The translations under genes and the position numbers were made by a program. Below the pieces are notes generated by a model. It was not told the DNA's origin. It saw nothing but the letters and a program-made list of their open reading frames with translations, and did not search any database. Positions 17,987 to 25,762 of a DNA stretch of 64,000 nucleotides are shown piece by piece. Position 1 is the stretch's first letter; each line of letters opens with the position of its first letter. Source of the DNA: Rahnella variigena (GTDB taxonomy: Bacteria > Pseudomonadota > Gammaproteobacteria > Enterobacterales > Enterobacteriaceae); NCBI RefSeq assembly GCF_003610915.1, contig NZ_NSDJ01000002.1:496001-560000 (forward strand). Reading direction: 5' to 3'.

Positions 17987-19366
17987 ATGATGACCCAAGA
18001 AAAAAACCGCCAATTGCGCACCGGTGGCGATCCGCGTGCGCTGGCTGATTACGCCGGTTTGCGCGAAGAACTGAGTAAACTGACGCATCCGGCCCGTCCC
18101 GACGTTGACTGGAAAAAGGTAGAACAGCTGTGTCTGAACCTGTTTCAGCAAAACGGCATAGAGCTGCAAACTGCGTCATGGTATACCCAGGCCAGAACTC
18201 AGCTTATTGGCCTGACGGGTCTCAATGAAGGTCTGGCGATCCTTGAGGCGTTAATCTCCCGTCAGTGGTCCGCGCTGTGGCCATTGCCGGTGCATGCGCG
18301 GATGGAAATTCTGACCGGTCTGAGCCAGCGCCTGCAGCAGTCGCTGCGTACCATGACGCTGGAGTATCGCGATCTACCTGCGATTTATCAGGCGGAAAAG
18401 CTGATCACTTCGTTGTGCGATGTGCTGCAACGTCTGGAACTGAAACACGCCAGCCAGTTCGACGCATTAGGCACGTTTATGCACGGAGCCGCCGTCCGTC
18501 TGGAAAATATGCACGCCGCTACCGATGCGGCCGTAGTGCTGCCCGCCGCGGGAGTTCAGGCAGAAACTCAGTTAGAAAACGCGCCCAGAGAACAATGGGT
18601 GTATGTCACGCAAGCTGAGGCCGCCGAATCCCAGGTGGTGATCGCCCCGCCGCCGCCGGTAAAACGCGTAGTCCAGTGGAAGGGATTTATTGCAGGTGTG
18701 GCGATTACGGCGCTGGCGGGCATTGGTCTTCAGGCGGGCATCCATGCGTTCTATCGTCCGCAGGCCGCAATGCAACTGACCGCAATGCTGCCGGTTCTCC
18801 CGAAACCCCTTAGCCCGCAGGCACTGGAAACGCTGAAATCTCAGCAGGCGGATATGCTCAACCGTGAAGCACCCGCGCTGATTGCAGCGATGCAAAAACA
18901 GGTCGACCAGCTGGCAAAACTCTCTCCTCGCTGGGCACTGGACTCCGGAACGCAACTGGTCAAACAGACACAAACGCTGTTGCCGGATAACCCGGCGACT
19001 CAGCAGCTGGCAAAAAACTGGTCACAGCATATGAACGCCAGCGCGGTTCCGCTGGAAAATCTCGATGGCTGGAACCAGGCCAATACCCAGTTGCAGCAAC
19101 TGGCGGATAAATTAAACGGGCTGGATGAGCAGCGCGGTAAATATATGACCGTCTCGCAACTGAAATCCTCCGTATTTGCCATCCAGCAGGCGCTGAACAG
19201 CTCACCTCCGGTGGAGGAATCGCTGCGTAAACTGGCGCAGGATAAACAACAGAACAAGAATGTTTCGCCGCAGATGGTGATGCAAACGGATAATCAGTTC
19301 ACGCAATTGCTTAACCGGTATGCATTACTGGCGTCCACCCCGGATCATGCCCAACCTCAACCCTGA
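17987..19366 (+). CDS. VasL/TagA-like T6SS protein (ImpA N-terminal family, membrane-anchored)
   Basis: The 459-residue protein has an ImpA-type N-terminal region ('GGDPRALADYAGLREELSKLTHP' near residue 13, 'WYTQARTQLIGLTGLNEGLAILEALI' near 65). A single transmembrane segment follows (about 228-248), then a helical, Gln-rich C-terminal region. This matches the VasL/TagA branch of the ImpA family; TagA is reported to stop sheath growth at the opposite membrane. It is distinct from the longer TssA at 4889. A hairpin (17921-17948) separates it from the gene before. VasL versus TagA naming cannot be settled by eye. Confidence 0.82.
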   Translation: MMTQEKNRQLRTGGDPRALADYAGLREELSKLTHPARPDVDWKKVEQLCLNLFQQNGIELQTASWYTQARTQLIGLTGLNEGLAILEALISRQWSALWPLPVHARMEILTGLSQRLQQSLRTMTLEYRDLPAIYQAEKLITSLCDVLQRLELKHASQFDALGTFMHGAAVRLENMHAATDAAVVLPAAGVQAETQLENAPREQWVYVTQAEAAESQVVIAPPPPVKRVVQWKGFIAGVAITALAGIGLQAGIHAFYRPQAAMQLTAMLPVLPKPLSPQALETLKSQQADMLNREAPALIAAMQKQVDQLAKLSPRWALDSGTQLVKQTQTLLPDNPATQQLAKNWSQHMNASAVPLENLDGWNQANTQLQQLADKLNGLDEQRGKYMTVSQLKSSVFAIQQALNSSPPVEESLRKLAQDKQQNKNVSPQMVMQTDNQFTQLLNRYALLASTPDHAQPQP

Positions 19367-19405
19367 TACGCATCAGCCGATGCGTTTTTAAATCTGAGTT
19401 TCCTT

Positions 19406-19843
19406 ATGAACAAAATTCTAAGCATCACCCTGGTCGCTTTACTGACGACCGGCAGCACATGTGCCCATGCAGATGAACGCTCAACCGTGTATATGTTATC
19501 CGGAACGTTGGCCAGCGCCGGAAGTTCGGTTGTGGTCAGCGGTCTGATCCTCTCCCCGGTTTTATTACCCGCTGCGCTGGTACTTAAAAGCGTGGAATAC
19601 AGCAAGGGAGAGAAGACTGCCACCCTGGTAACCGAAACGCCTGATACGAAAACTGTGAAACTCAAACTATCCGATAAAATGGCGCAGGATGCCAAACTGA
19701 AAGCCGGGGATCACCTTACTCTTGAACCAGCACCGCAGGGAGAAGGTGCAGTGCTCAAGAAAGAAGGAAAACCTGTTGCCCATATGCGCAATGCCAGTGA
19801 TGAAGGGTTGTCCTCAAGTGTGCCGATGGCAGAAAAACAGTGA
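19406..19843 (+). CDS. Small secreted protein of unknown function (T6SS-linked)
   Basis: A 145-residue protein with a signal peptide (cleavage near residue 23, after CAHA) and a second hydrophobic, Ser/Val/Leu-rich segment (about 34-60). It ends in a polar, Lys-rich domain that looks like a small beta-barrel ('VKLKLSDKMAQDAKLKAGDHLTLEP'). No family recognised. It starts 39 bases after the vasL-like gene and its stop overlaps the GTG start of the DUF2145 gene, so the two are coupled and probably act together in the periplasm. Confidence 0.7.
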   Translation: MNKILSITLVALLTTGSTCAHADERSTVYMLSGTLASAGSSVVVSGLILSPVLLPAALVLKSVEYSKGEKTATLVTETPDTKTVKLKLSDKMAQDAKLKAGDHLTLEPAPQGEGAVLKKEGKPVAHMRNASDEGLSSSVPMAEKQ

Positions 19844-20661
19844 AAACCCTCTGTTACAGCCTCTCCTTAATGTGTTGTTTAGCCCTTCCCGCTTATGCTG
19901 CCAGCTCGGCCTGTGAATCAGATATTCAGCCTGAGGTAAGTAACGTCTCAAAAACCATGGCGAATGCTGTTGCCTTAAAAAACAAGCTGAATTCACGTTC
20001 AGATGAAATTGTCATTCTGGTACGTCAGGGACAGGATTTGGGGAAATACAATATTCAATATTCTCATGCGGCGTGGGCCAGTAAAAAGGCCGACGGCAAC
20101 TGGCAGGTGATACACAATCTGAATATCTGTAATACGTCACGTTCGGCGCTCTATATTCAGGGGGTTTATGAATTCTTAAGCGACGACCTGACAGGGAAGC
20201 AGATTGCTATTCTGCGCCCCACTCCTGAACTCCAGAAACGGGCAAAAGTAATGCTCAGCGAGCCACGGCAGGCAAAACGTCTTCACGATAGCCGTTACAG
20301 TTTGGTGGCTTATCCCTATTTCTGGCACTACCAGAACTCAAATGGCTGGTTGCTGGAATCATTCGCTCAGACCTATCAACCCGATATATCCACCCGGATG
20401 CAGGCTCAGCGATGGTTAAAACAAAAGGGGTATCAACCCTCCGAAATCTCAGCAAGTCTGCCGGAGCGTATTTTGGCCTCGCTTTCCTCGCAAAATATTT
20501 TTATCGATGACAGGCCCGAAGCGCTAATTAAAGCGGGGAAAATAAGCTTTAGCAGTGGTGACAGTGTAATTAGTTTCCTGGGTCAGTTTAGCCAGTCCAT
20601 TTCTGATTGTGACCACGGAAAGTGGCAACAGAACGTGTGTGTTTTTACTTTGCCTGAGTGA
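19840..20661 (+). CDS. DUF2145 family secreted protein
   Basis: This 273-residue protein starts at a GTG overlapping the previous stop and has a signal peptide (cleavage near residue 20, after AYA). The pattern 'ILVRQGQDLGKYNIQYSHAAWA' (about 57-78), a later 'NICNTSRSALYIQG' segment and length match the DUF2145 family as I remember it; His and Cys residues in these stretches recall NlpC/P60-like hydrolase folds, which is only a suggestion. Coupling to the gene at 19406 and position next to the T6SS cluster suggest a cell-envelope role. Confidence 0.68.
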   Translation: MKTLCYSLSLMCCLALPAYAASSACESDIQPEVSNVSKTMANAVALKNKLNSRSDEIVILVRQGQDLGKYNIQYSHAAWASKKADGNWQVIHNLNICNTSRSALYIQGVYEFLSDDLTGKQIAILRPTPELQKRAKVMLSEPRQAKRLHDSRYSLVAYPYFWHYQNSNGWLLESFAQTYQPDISTRMQAQRWLKQKGYQPSEISASLPERILASLSSQNIFIDDRPEALIKAGKISFSSGDSVISFLGQFSQSISDCDHGKWQQNVCVFTLPE

Positions 20662-20720
20662 AATGAATCACAGCATCAGAAGGTGTGATGACGTCAGCCA
20701 TTTTAAATTACAGAGGACGT

Positions 20721-21191
20721 ATGTCAGCAAAAGAACGGTTTCTAAAAAAGCTGCAAGACAGCCAGCCCCGCAGCGGCTCATTTGATAATAAAGGTCAGGC
20801 GGATATCGCCGAGTTCCGCCAGCGGATGAGCGAACTTCAGGAAAACATAGAAGAGTGGCTGACGGACACCGGCATCAGGGTGGAGAGCACCAGCGTCTCA
20901 CTGGTTGAATGCCTGATCGGAGGAAAATCGTTCAGCGTGCCGGGTATTCAGCTGCAGTATGAAGACCGGAAAGTTAAGTTCACGCCGGTATTTTTATACG
21001 GGCAAGGAGTGACAGGCTGTGTGGAAGCCAATCTATGTACGCAAGGCGGGGTCACTGTCTTGTGCCGGTTATTTATGCAGGCAGGTGAAAACAGACACTG
21101 GACCTGGCGCCCTGCCAATGCGTTCACCGGACCGGGCGGCGCATTTGGCGAAGATGCCTTTTTCGAACTGGTAGAACGTTTATTACCATGA
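20721..21191 (+). CDS. Conserved hypothetical protein at the T6SS cluster end
   Basis: I place the start at the ATG at 20721, preceded by AGAGGA; an ATG at 20685 is in frame but lacks a good ribosome-binding site. The 156-residue protein is soluble, with no signal peptide or membrane segment. It has a helical N-terminus and a C-terminal part rich in Gly, Phe and Trp ('WTWRPANAFTGPGGAFGEDAFFELVERLL'). I do not recognise the family. It is the last gene before the ynb operon and could belong to either unit. Confidence 0.65.
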   Translation: MSAKERFLKKLQDSQPRSGSFDNKGQADIAEFRQRMSELQENIEEWLTDTGIRVESTSVSLVECLIGGKSFSVPGIQLQYEDRKVKFTPVFLYGQGVTGCVEANLCTQGGVTVLCRLFMQAGENRHWTWRPANAFTGPGGAFGEDAFFELVERLLP

Positions 21192-21245
21192 CGCCTTCGG
21201 GCGTCATTCCTCACGACTATTCATCACCAGGGCAGGAGCCACACA

Positions 21246-21848
21246 GTGACGCTTTACGACATGAAACCCCGCTTCCAAAATCTATTAAGACCCCTGGTCG
21301 TAAAACTCCATCAACGGGGGGTGACAGCCAATCAGGTCACACTTGTGGCTATGTTCAGCTCTGTCGTTTTGGGCGGAATATTGATGCTCTTCCCTTTTCC
21401 CGTTCTGTATATTTCACTGCCGATTTTTTTGTTTTTCCGCATGGCATTGAATGCCATTGATGGCATGCTGGCTCGCGAATTTAATCAAAGAACTCCGTTG
21501 GGCGCGATCCTCAATGAGTCGGGAGACCTTATCTCTGATGCAGCTCTTTACCTCGGTTTTGCCTTTCTGACCGGCGTTTCGCCACAGCTTGTGGTCGTCG
21601 TGGTGCTGTTGTCATGGTTCAGCGAATTTTGCGGCATTCTCACGCAGACACTGACCGGTAAAAGAGACTATCGCGGCCCACTTGGGAAAAGTGACCGTGC
21701 CTTTTTATTTGGTACGTCAGGGCTTGGCATTGCGTTGTGGCCTCAGTATTTATATATCTTCAACGTGGTGTTAATCGTCGCTGCATTATTACTGATCTGG
21801 ACATGCATCAATCGCTGTCGTGAAGCCGTGGCGGTAATGAATGTCTGA
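21246..21848 (+). CDS. ynbA: CDP-alcohol phosphatidyltransferase family protein YnbA
   Basis: A 200-residue integral membrane protein of the CDP-alcohol phosphatidyltransferase family, which transfers a phosphatidyl group from a CDP-linked lipid to an alcohol. The start is a GTG with CAGGAG upstream. The signature is present but altered. The family pattern D-x2-D-G-x2-A-R-x8-G-x3-D-x3-D reads N69-x2-D72-G73...A76-R77...G86...N90...D94, so the first and third aspartates are Asn. As I recall, E. coli YnbA has the same substitutions. The gene overlaps ynbB, a CdsA homologue, so the operon could make and use its own CDP-lipid. The substrate is unknown. Confidence 0.87.
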   Translation: MTLYDMKPRFQNLLRPLVVKLHQRGVTANQVTLVAMFSSVVLGGILMLFPFPVLYISLPIFLFFRMALNAIDGMLAREFNQRTPLGAILNESGDLISDAALYLGFAFLTGVSPQLVVVVVLLSWFSEFCGILTQTLTGKRDYRGPLGKSDRAFLFGTSGLGIALWPQYLYIFNVVLIVAALLLIWTCINRCREAVAVMNV

Positions 21849-22770
21849 TTCAGCTCAAACGCTGCAATATTGCCTTTCAGGTATTTTTGGTATTTTGCTT
21901 TTCGCTACCTTCATTTTATTCATATTAATTAAATGCAAACCACAACGTGACTGGCTTGAATTAAGACAACGGATCACAAGCTGGTGGGTGATCATTTTTG
22001 TTTTTTCATTAGCCATGTTGTCACCAAAATGGTTAGCGTTAAGCTTCTTTGGCCTTGTCAGTTTTTTATCACTCAAAGAATATCTGACACTCGCCCCTAC
22101 CCGCCTTTCTGACCGTATTCCGCTTTTATGGATGTATGCGGCGATCCCGCTGCAATATATCTGGGTTGGAATGTCATGGTACGGCATGTTTATTATTTTT
22201 ATCCCGATTTATGTCTTCCTGTTGCTTCCTGCCAGAATGGTCATGATCGGCGACACTAAAGGTTTTTTGCACTCTGCTGCGGTCATGCACTGGGGAATGA
22301 TGACCACCGTTTTTGCGCTGAGCCACGTGGCGTATTTACTAACCCTGTCAGGTAACACTAGCAGCGCGGGTGCCTTGCTGGTTGTCTTTCTGGTCGCTGC
22401 CACTGAAATCAACGACATTGCTCAATATTTATGGGGCAAACGGTTTGGGAAAATCAAGGTCACGCCCACGGTCAGCCCGAATAAAACCCTGGCTGGTTTA
22501 GCGGGTGGCATCTTCACGACAACACTTCTGGCGGGGATATTTGGCCCGCTGCTGACCCCGATGAATGGTCTGCATTCTCTCTCTGCGGGCCTCATCATCG
22601 GTTTTGGCGGATTCTGCGGGGATGTGGTGATGTCTGCCATCAAACGCGACGTCGGCGTGAAAGATTACGGGAATCTGTTGCCCGGTCACGGTGGCATTCT
22701 CGACCGGCTGGATTCTCTGATTTATACCGCACCGTTATTTTTCCACTTCTTTAATTATTTCTATGGATAG
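21841..22770 (+). CDS. ynbB: CdsA-like phosphatidate cytidylyltransferase YnbB
   Basis: The 309-residue protein has about eight hydrophobic segments. Its C-terminal CdsA signature region includes 'DIAQYLWGKRFGKIKVTPTVSPNKTLAGLAGG' (from about residue 191) and 'DVVMSAIKRDVGVKDYGNLLPGHGGILDRLDS' (about 261-292). CdsA enzymes form CDP-diacylglycerol from phosphatidate and CTP in the inner membrane. The start ATG lies in the last codons of ynbA (8-base overlap). Paired with YnbA, it should supply the activated lipid for that transferase. Confidence 0.9.
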   Translation: MSDSAQTLQYCLSGIFGILLFATFILFILIKCKPQRDWLELRQRITSWWVIIFVFSLAMLSPKWLALSFFGLVSFLSLKEYLTLAPTRLSDRIPLLWMYAAIPLQYIWVGMSWYGMFIIFIPIYVFLLLPARMVMIGDTKGFLHSAAVMHWGMMTTVFALSHVAYLLTLSGNTSSAGALLVVFLVAATEINDIAQYLWGKRFGKIKVTPTVSPNKTLAGLAGGIFTTTLLAGIFGPLLTPMNGLHSLSAGLIIGFGGFCGDVVMSAIKRDVGVKDYGNLLPGHGGILDRLDSLIYTAPLFFHFFNYFYG

Positions 22771-22857
22771 GTGCGTGTATTAAAAACTCTGGCGCGTGCT
22801 GCGACGCTATATTCACACGCTTTTCATTATGCAGAATTAAACAACAAGGAAAGTCAC

Positions 22858-24621
22858 ATGAATCAGGAAATTCGCCAATATCAGGAAAATACCTTTTCGA
22901 CCGGCGATGGTGAAGCGTTGTACTTTCGCCACTGGCCGGCGACGCATAGTGCTGGCAAGAAAGTGATCATTTTATTTCACCGCGGGCACGAACATTCCGG
23001 CCGGTTGCAGCATATAGTGGATGAACTGACGATGCATGATACCGATTTTTATGCCTGGGACGCACGCGGGCACGGCCAGTCTCCCGGTGAACGCGGATAC
23101 AGTCCGAGCCTTGCCCGATCCGTACAGGACGTTGATGAGTTTGTCCGTTTTGTTGAAAAAGACGCAGGGGTACAAGCAGAAGATATTGTGGTGATCGCGC
23201 AAAGCGTGGGCGCCGTGCTGGTTGCTACGTGGGTGCATGATTATGCGCCGAAAATTCGCGGTGTCGTGCTGGCTTCCCCGGCCTTCAAAGTCAAACTGTA
23301 CGTGCCTTTCGCCCGAACCGGACTGGCATTCATGCGGCGCCTGCGCGGTCTGTTTTACGTTAACTCTTACGTCAAATCAAAATTCCTGACACACGATCCA
23401 CAACGTAACGCGAATTTTGATCAGGACAAACTGATCACCCGCCAGATTGCCGTCAATATTTTACTGGATTTGTACAAAACGGCTGACCGCATCATCAGTG
23501 ATTCTTCTGCCATTACCCTGCCGACTCAGTTGCTGATTTCGGGCGACGATTTTGTCGTTCACACAAAACCACAGAAGCAATTTTACGCCGGTCTGCGCAG
23601 TAAAATTAAAGAGCAACACATTCTGCCGGGTTTTTACCACGACACATTAGGTGAAAAAGAACGCCATATTGCCTTCGATAAAATCAAAAGTTTCGTCACC
23701 CGACTTTACAATCAAAAACAAGAGTCGTTTGACTACAAAGATGAAGACTGCTGGAGTCCCGGCGCGGATGCTTATCGTGATTTGCAGGCACCCTTGAAAG
23801 CAGGCACGCCAGAAGGCATGTTCTATCGGATGCTGAGTTACGGCATGAAAACGGTCGGACGACAATCAAAGGGCATGCAGTTAGGGTATGAAACTGGATT
23901 TGACTCAGGCAGCACGCTTGATTACGTCTACCGCAATGTTGCTGAAGGTAAGGGTGTTTTAGGGCGAATGATTGACCGGGTCTACCTCAACAGTATTGGC
24001 TGGCGGGGTATACGGATACGCAAAATTCATATTCAAAAGATGATCGGACAGGCTATCGGGAATTTACTTGAGCGTGATATGCCAGTACGCATCCTGGATA
24101 TTGCTGCCGGGCATGGGCGATATGTACTGGATGCACTCCAAAATCAACCGGAGATTGAAAACATTCTGCTGCGCGATTACAGCGATATCAATGTAGAAAA
24201 AGGCATAAAAATGATAGAGGAGCGCGGGCTTTCCCACGTTGCTCAGTTCAGGAAAGGCAATGCTTTCGACTACGACTCTCTGGCGTCACTCGAGCCCAAA
24301 CCGACGCTGGGTATCGTTTCCGGACTGTACGAATTATTCCCAGATAACGATTTACTCAGAAACTCACTGGCCGGGCTGGCCGCAGCGATACCACCCGGCG
24401 GTATGCTGATTTATACCGGTCAGCCGTGGCATCCGCAGCTAAAAACCATCGCGTATACCTTAACCAGTCACCAGAACGGCATCCCGTGGATAATGCGCGT
24501 TCGCAGTCAGGGCGAAATGGACGCCCTCGTAGAACAGGCAGGTTTTGAAAAATCTCATCAGCTTATTGATGAGTTTGGCATTTTCACCGTATCTCTGGCG
24601 GTAAGAAAATCCCATGGCTGA
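22858..24621 (+). CDS. ynbC: Bifunctional alpha/beta hydrolase / SAM methyltransferase YnbC
   Basis: The start at 22858 has AAGGA seven bases upstream and gives 587 residues; an in-frame opening from 22771 lacks support. The N-terminal half is an alpha/beta hydrolase of the monoacylglycerol-lipase type: 'FHRGHEHSGRL' oxyanion region, nucleophile in 'IAQSVGA' and a late His in 'GFYHDTLGE'. The C-terminal half (about 380-587) is a class I methyltransferase with the SAM-binding motif 'ILDIAAGHGRY'. This fusion is the hallmark of YnbC. It follows ynbB in the ynb operon, so a lipid ester is a plausible substrate; the reaction is not established. Confidence 0.9.
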   Translation: MNQEIRQYQENTFSTGDGEALYFRHWPATHSAGKKVIILFHRGHEHSGRLQHIVDELTMHDTDFYAWDARGHGQSPGERGYSPSLARSVQDVDEFVRFVEKDAGVQAEDIVVIAQSVGAVLVATWVHDYAPKIRGVVLASPAFKVKLYVPFARTGLAFMRRLRGLFYVNSYVKSKFLTHDPQRNANFDQDKLITRQIAVNILLDLYKTADRIISDSSAITLPTQLLISGDDFVVHTKPQKQFYAGLRSKIKEQHILPGFYHDTLGEKERHIAFDKIKSFVTRLYNQKQESFDYKDEDCWSPGADAYRDLQAPLKAGTPEGMFYRMLSYGMKTVGRQSKGMQLGYETGFDSGSTLDYVYRNVAEGKGVLGRMIDRVYLNSIGWRGIRIRKIHIQKMIGQAIGNLLERDMPVRILDIAAGHGRYVLDALQNQPEIENILLRDYSDINVEKGIKMIEERGLSHVAQFRKGNAFDYDSLASLEPKPTLGIVSGLYELFPDNDLLRNSLAGLAAAIPPGGMLIYTGQPWHPQLKTIAYTLTSHQNGIPWIMRVRSQGEMDALVEQAGFEKSHQLIDEFGIFTVSLAVRKSHG

Positions 24622-24911
24622 CATTGCAATACCGGCGCAGACCGCCAGCCCCTGGAAACAGGGCTATGCTGGCTGTTCGTACTGGGCCCACTGTTTTTTC
24701 TCAGCTATGGTCAGGTGAACCAGATTTAGCGCAACTCAAAGAAGCAGTGTACCGGCTGACCCAGCTTAAGCATTCACATGACACCGTTCTGGTTTGCTGC
24801 GCGTTAGGCTTGTCACGCAGCGCCACTATCGCCGCGGCATGGTTAATGTCAGAAGGCGGATTTCAGACTGCACAACAGGCGATCGCTCATATCCGAACAC
24901 AACGGCCTTAG
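24614..24911 (+). pseudogene. ynbD: Remnant of ynbD (membrane phosphatase), internally deleted and frameshifted
   Basis: An ATG overlapping the ynbC stop opens a frame with the start of a YnbD-like protein. The first membrane segment ('WLFVLGPLFFLSYGQVN') is in a different frame from that start and soon meets a TAG. The sequence then jumps to the C-terminal dual-specificity phosphatase motif (CCALGLSRS, a C-x5-R loop) ending at 24911. YnbD is roughly 430 residues in E. coli; under 100 codons remain here. The central part has therefore been deleted and at least one frameshift added. Confidence 0.82.
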
Positions 24912-24964
24912 GTGGTATTTTCTGCTGCACACATCCGGGCACTCGGTCACTATCAGGAGTCGCT

Positions 24965-25243
24965 ATGCCAGACCCCCTGATGACCAATAAAATTATGCAA
25001 ATTCAGCTGGGGAGCTGGCGTTTGTGGCTTGACGAGAAACTGTTCGTCCTGCTCATCAGCCGCCATGACCTTGAGTTTTTTGATGAGGGGATGGCACAAC
25101 TGTGGCTTGTCAGAAAAGGTCCGACCCGCCCGCTTGAAGCCCGCTGGCAAGGCGCACGTAAACTTCTGCATCGCACAATGTTAACCGTGGGATTACTGTG
25201 GCTGATCACGGCTGGGTTCTTGTTAATACACCTCCTCATATAG
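24965..25243 (+). CDS. Small membrane protein downstream of the ynb operon
   Basis: A 92-residue protein starting at an ATG with AGGAG seven bases upstream. The first ~65 residues are soluble with several basic residues; the C-terminus ends in one transmembrane segment (about 74-92), so it is tail-anchored or a small inner-membrane protein. No family recognised. It follows the ynbD remnant by 53 bases and may be transcribed with ynbABC. Confidence 0.6.
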   Translation: MPDPLMTNKIMQIQLGSWRLWLDEKLFVLLISRHDLEFFDEGMAQLWLVRKGPTRPLEARWQGARKLLHRTMLTVGLLWLITAGFLLIHLLI

Positions 25244-25762
25244 CCACCTCACGCCACACAAATGTAAACAAATGCTACAATCATTACCTGATCAGGTGCG
25301 GTTTTTGCCAAAACCGATGACATAAATTTACATTGCATTAAAAATAAGAATGCGCTGATGCCCTGCCCGATTTAACCTTTTTGTTACCGATTTTGCACAC
25401 AACAAATCATTACCGGATGCAGGGTAATTACATTTGGAAAACATCAAAACTCTTTGATCCAGATCAATGCAACAACATAACCATCCTCTTTTTAGGGTTA
25501 TCCCCCCTCACGCCCTCTGACATCGAAAATTGTTTTGTCCCGCCTCACTCTGTGCCCGCCACGAAAGTGTTTCAGCCAGTAATTCCCTCCCGTGACCGTC
25601 CCTGTTAATGCCTTCTCCCACTGTGGTTAAATCCATTCCTCGCGAAACCCCAGCTGTACTGCCCTTTCATTCAAGACTTCACCTGCGAATGTCCGACATC
25701 GCCGGTTCCCGTACCGGTGCCAGCGTCTGGAAGGGTTATCTGACACACAAAAAGAGGTTGTT
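25244..25762 (+). promoter_or_regulatory. Long upstream region of the cytochrome bd operon
   Basis: This 519-base non-coding stretch precedes cioA. It contains a 12-base perfect palindrome ACCTGATCAGGT (25286-25297) immediately followed by a hairpin (CGGTTTT/AAAACCG, 25299-25316), possibly terminating the ynb transcript. A perfect FNR-type site follows (separate entry). A short open frame at 25381-25608 has no supporting features. The ATG of cioA is preceded by AGAGGTTG. Confidence 0.6.
25454..25467. promoter_or_regulatory. FNR-type binding site TTGATCCAGATCAA
   Basis: TTGAT-N4-ATCAA is a perfect match to the FNR/ANR consensus, about 300 bases before the cioA start. FNR-family proteins respond to oxygen loss, and homologues control cyanide-insensitive oxidase genes in other bacteria. 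Whether FNR activates or represses here depends on the promoter position, which I cannot fix. Confidence 0.75.

Noticed and set aside
25381..25608. Possible 75-codon gene in the cio upstream region
   Set aside because: It spans the FNR box, lacks a ribosome-binding site and has no plausible protein features.
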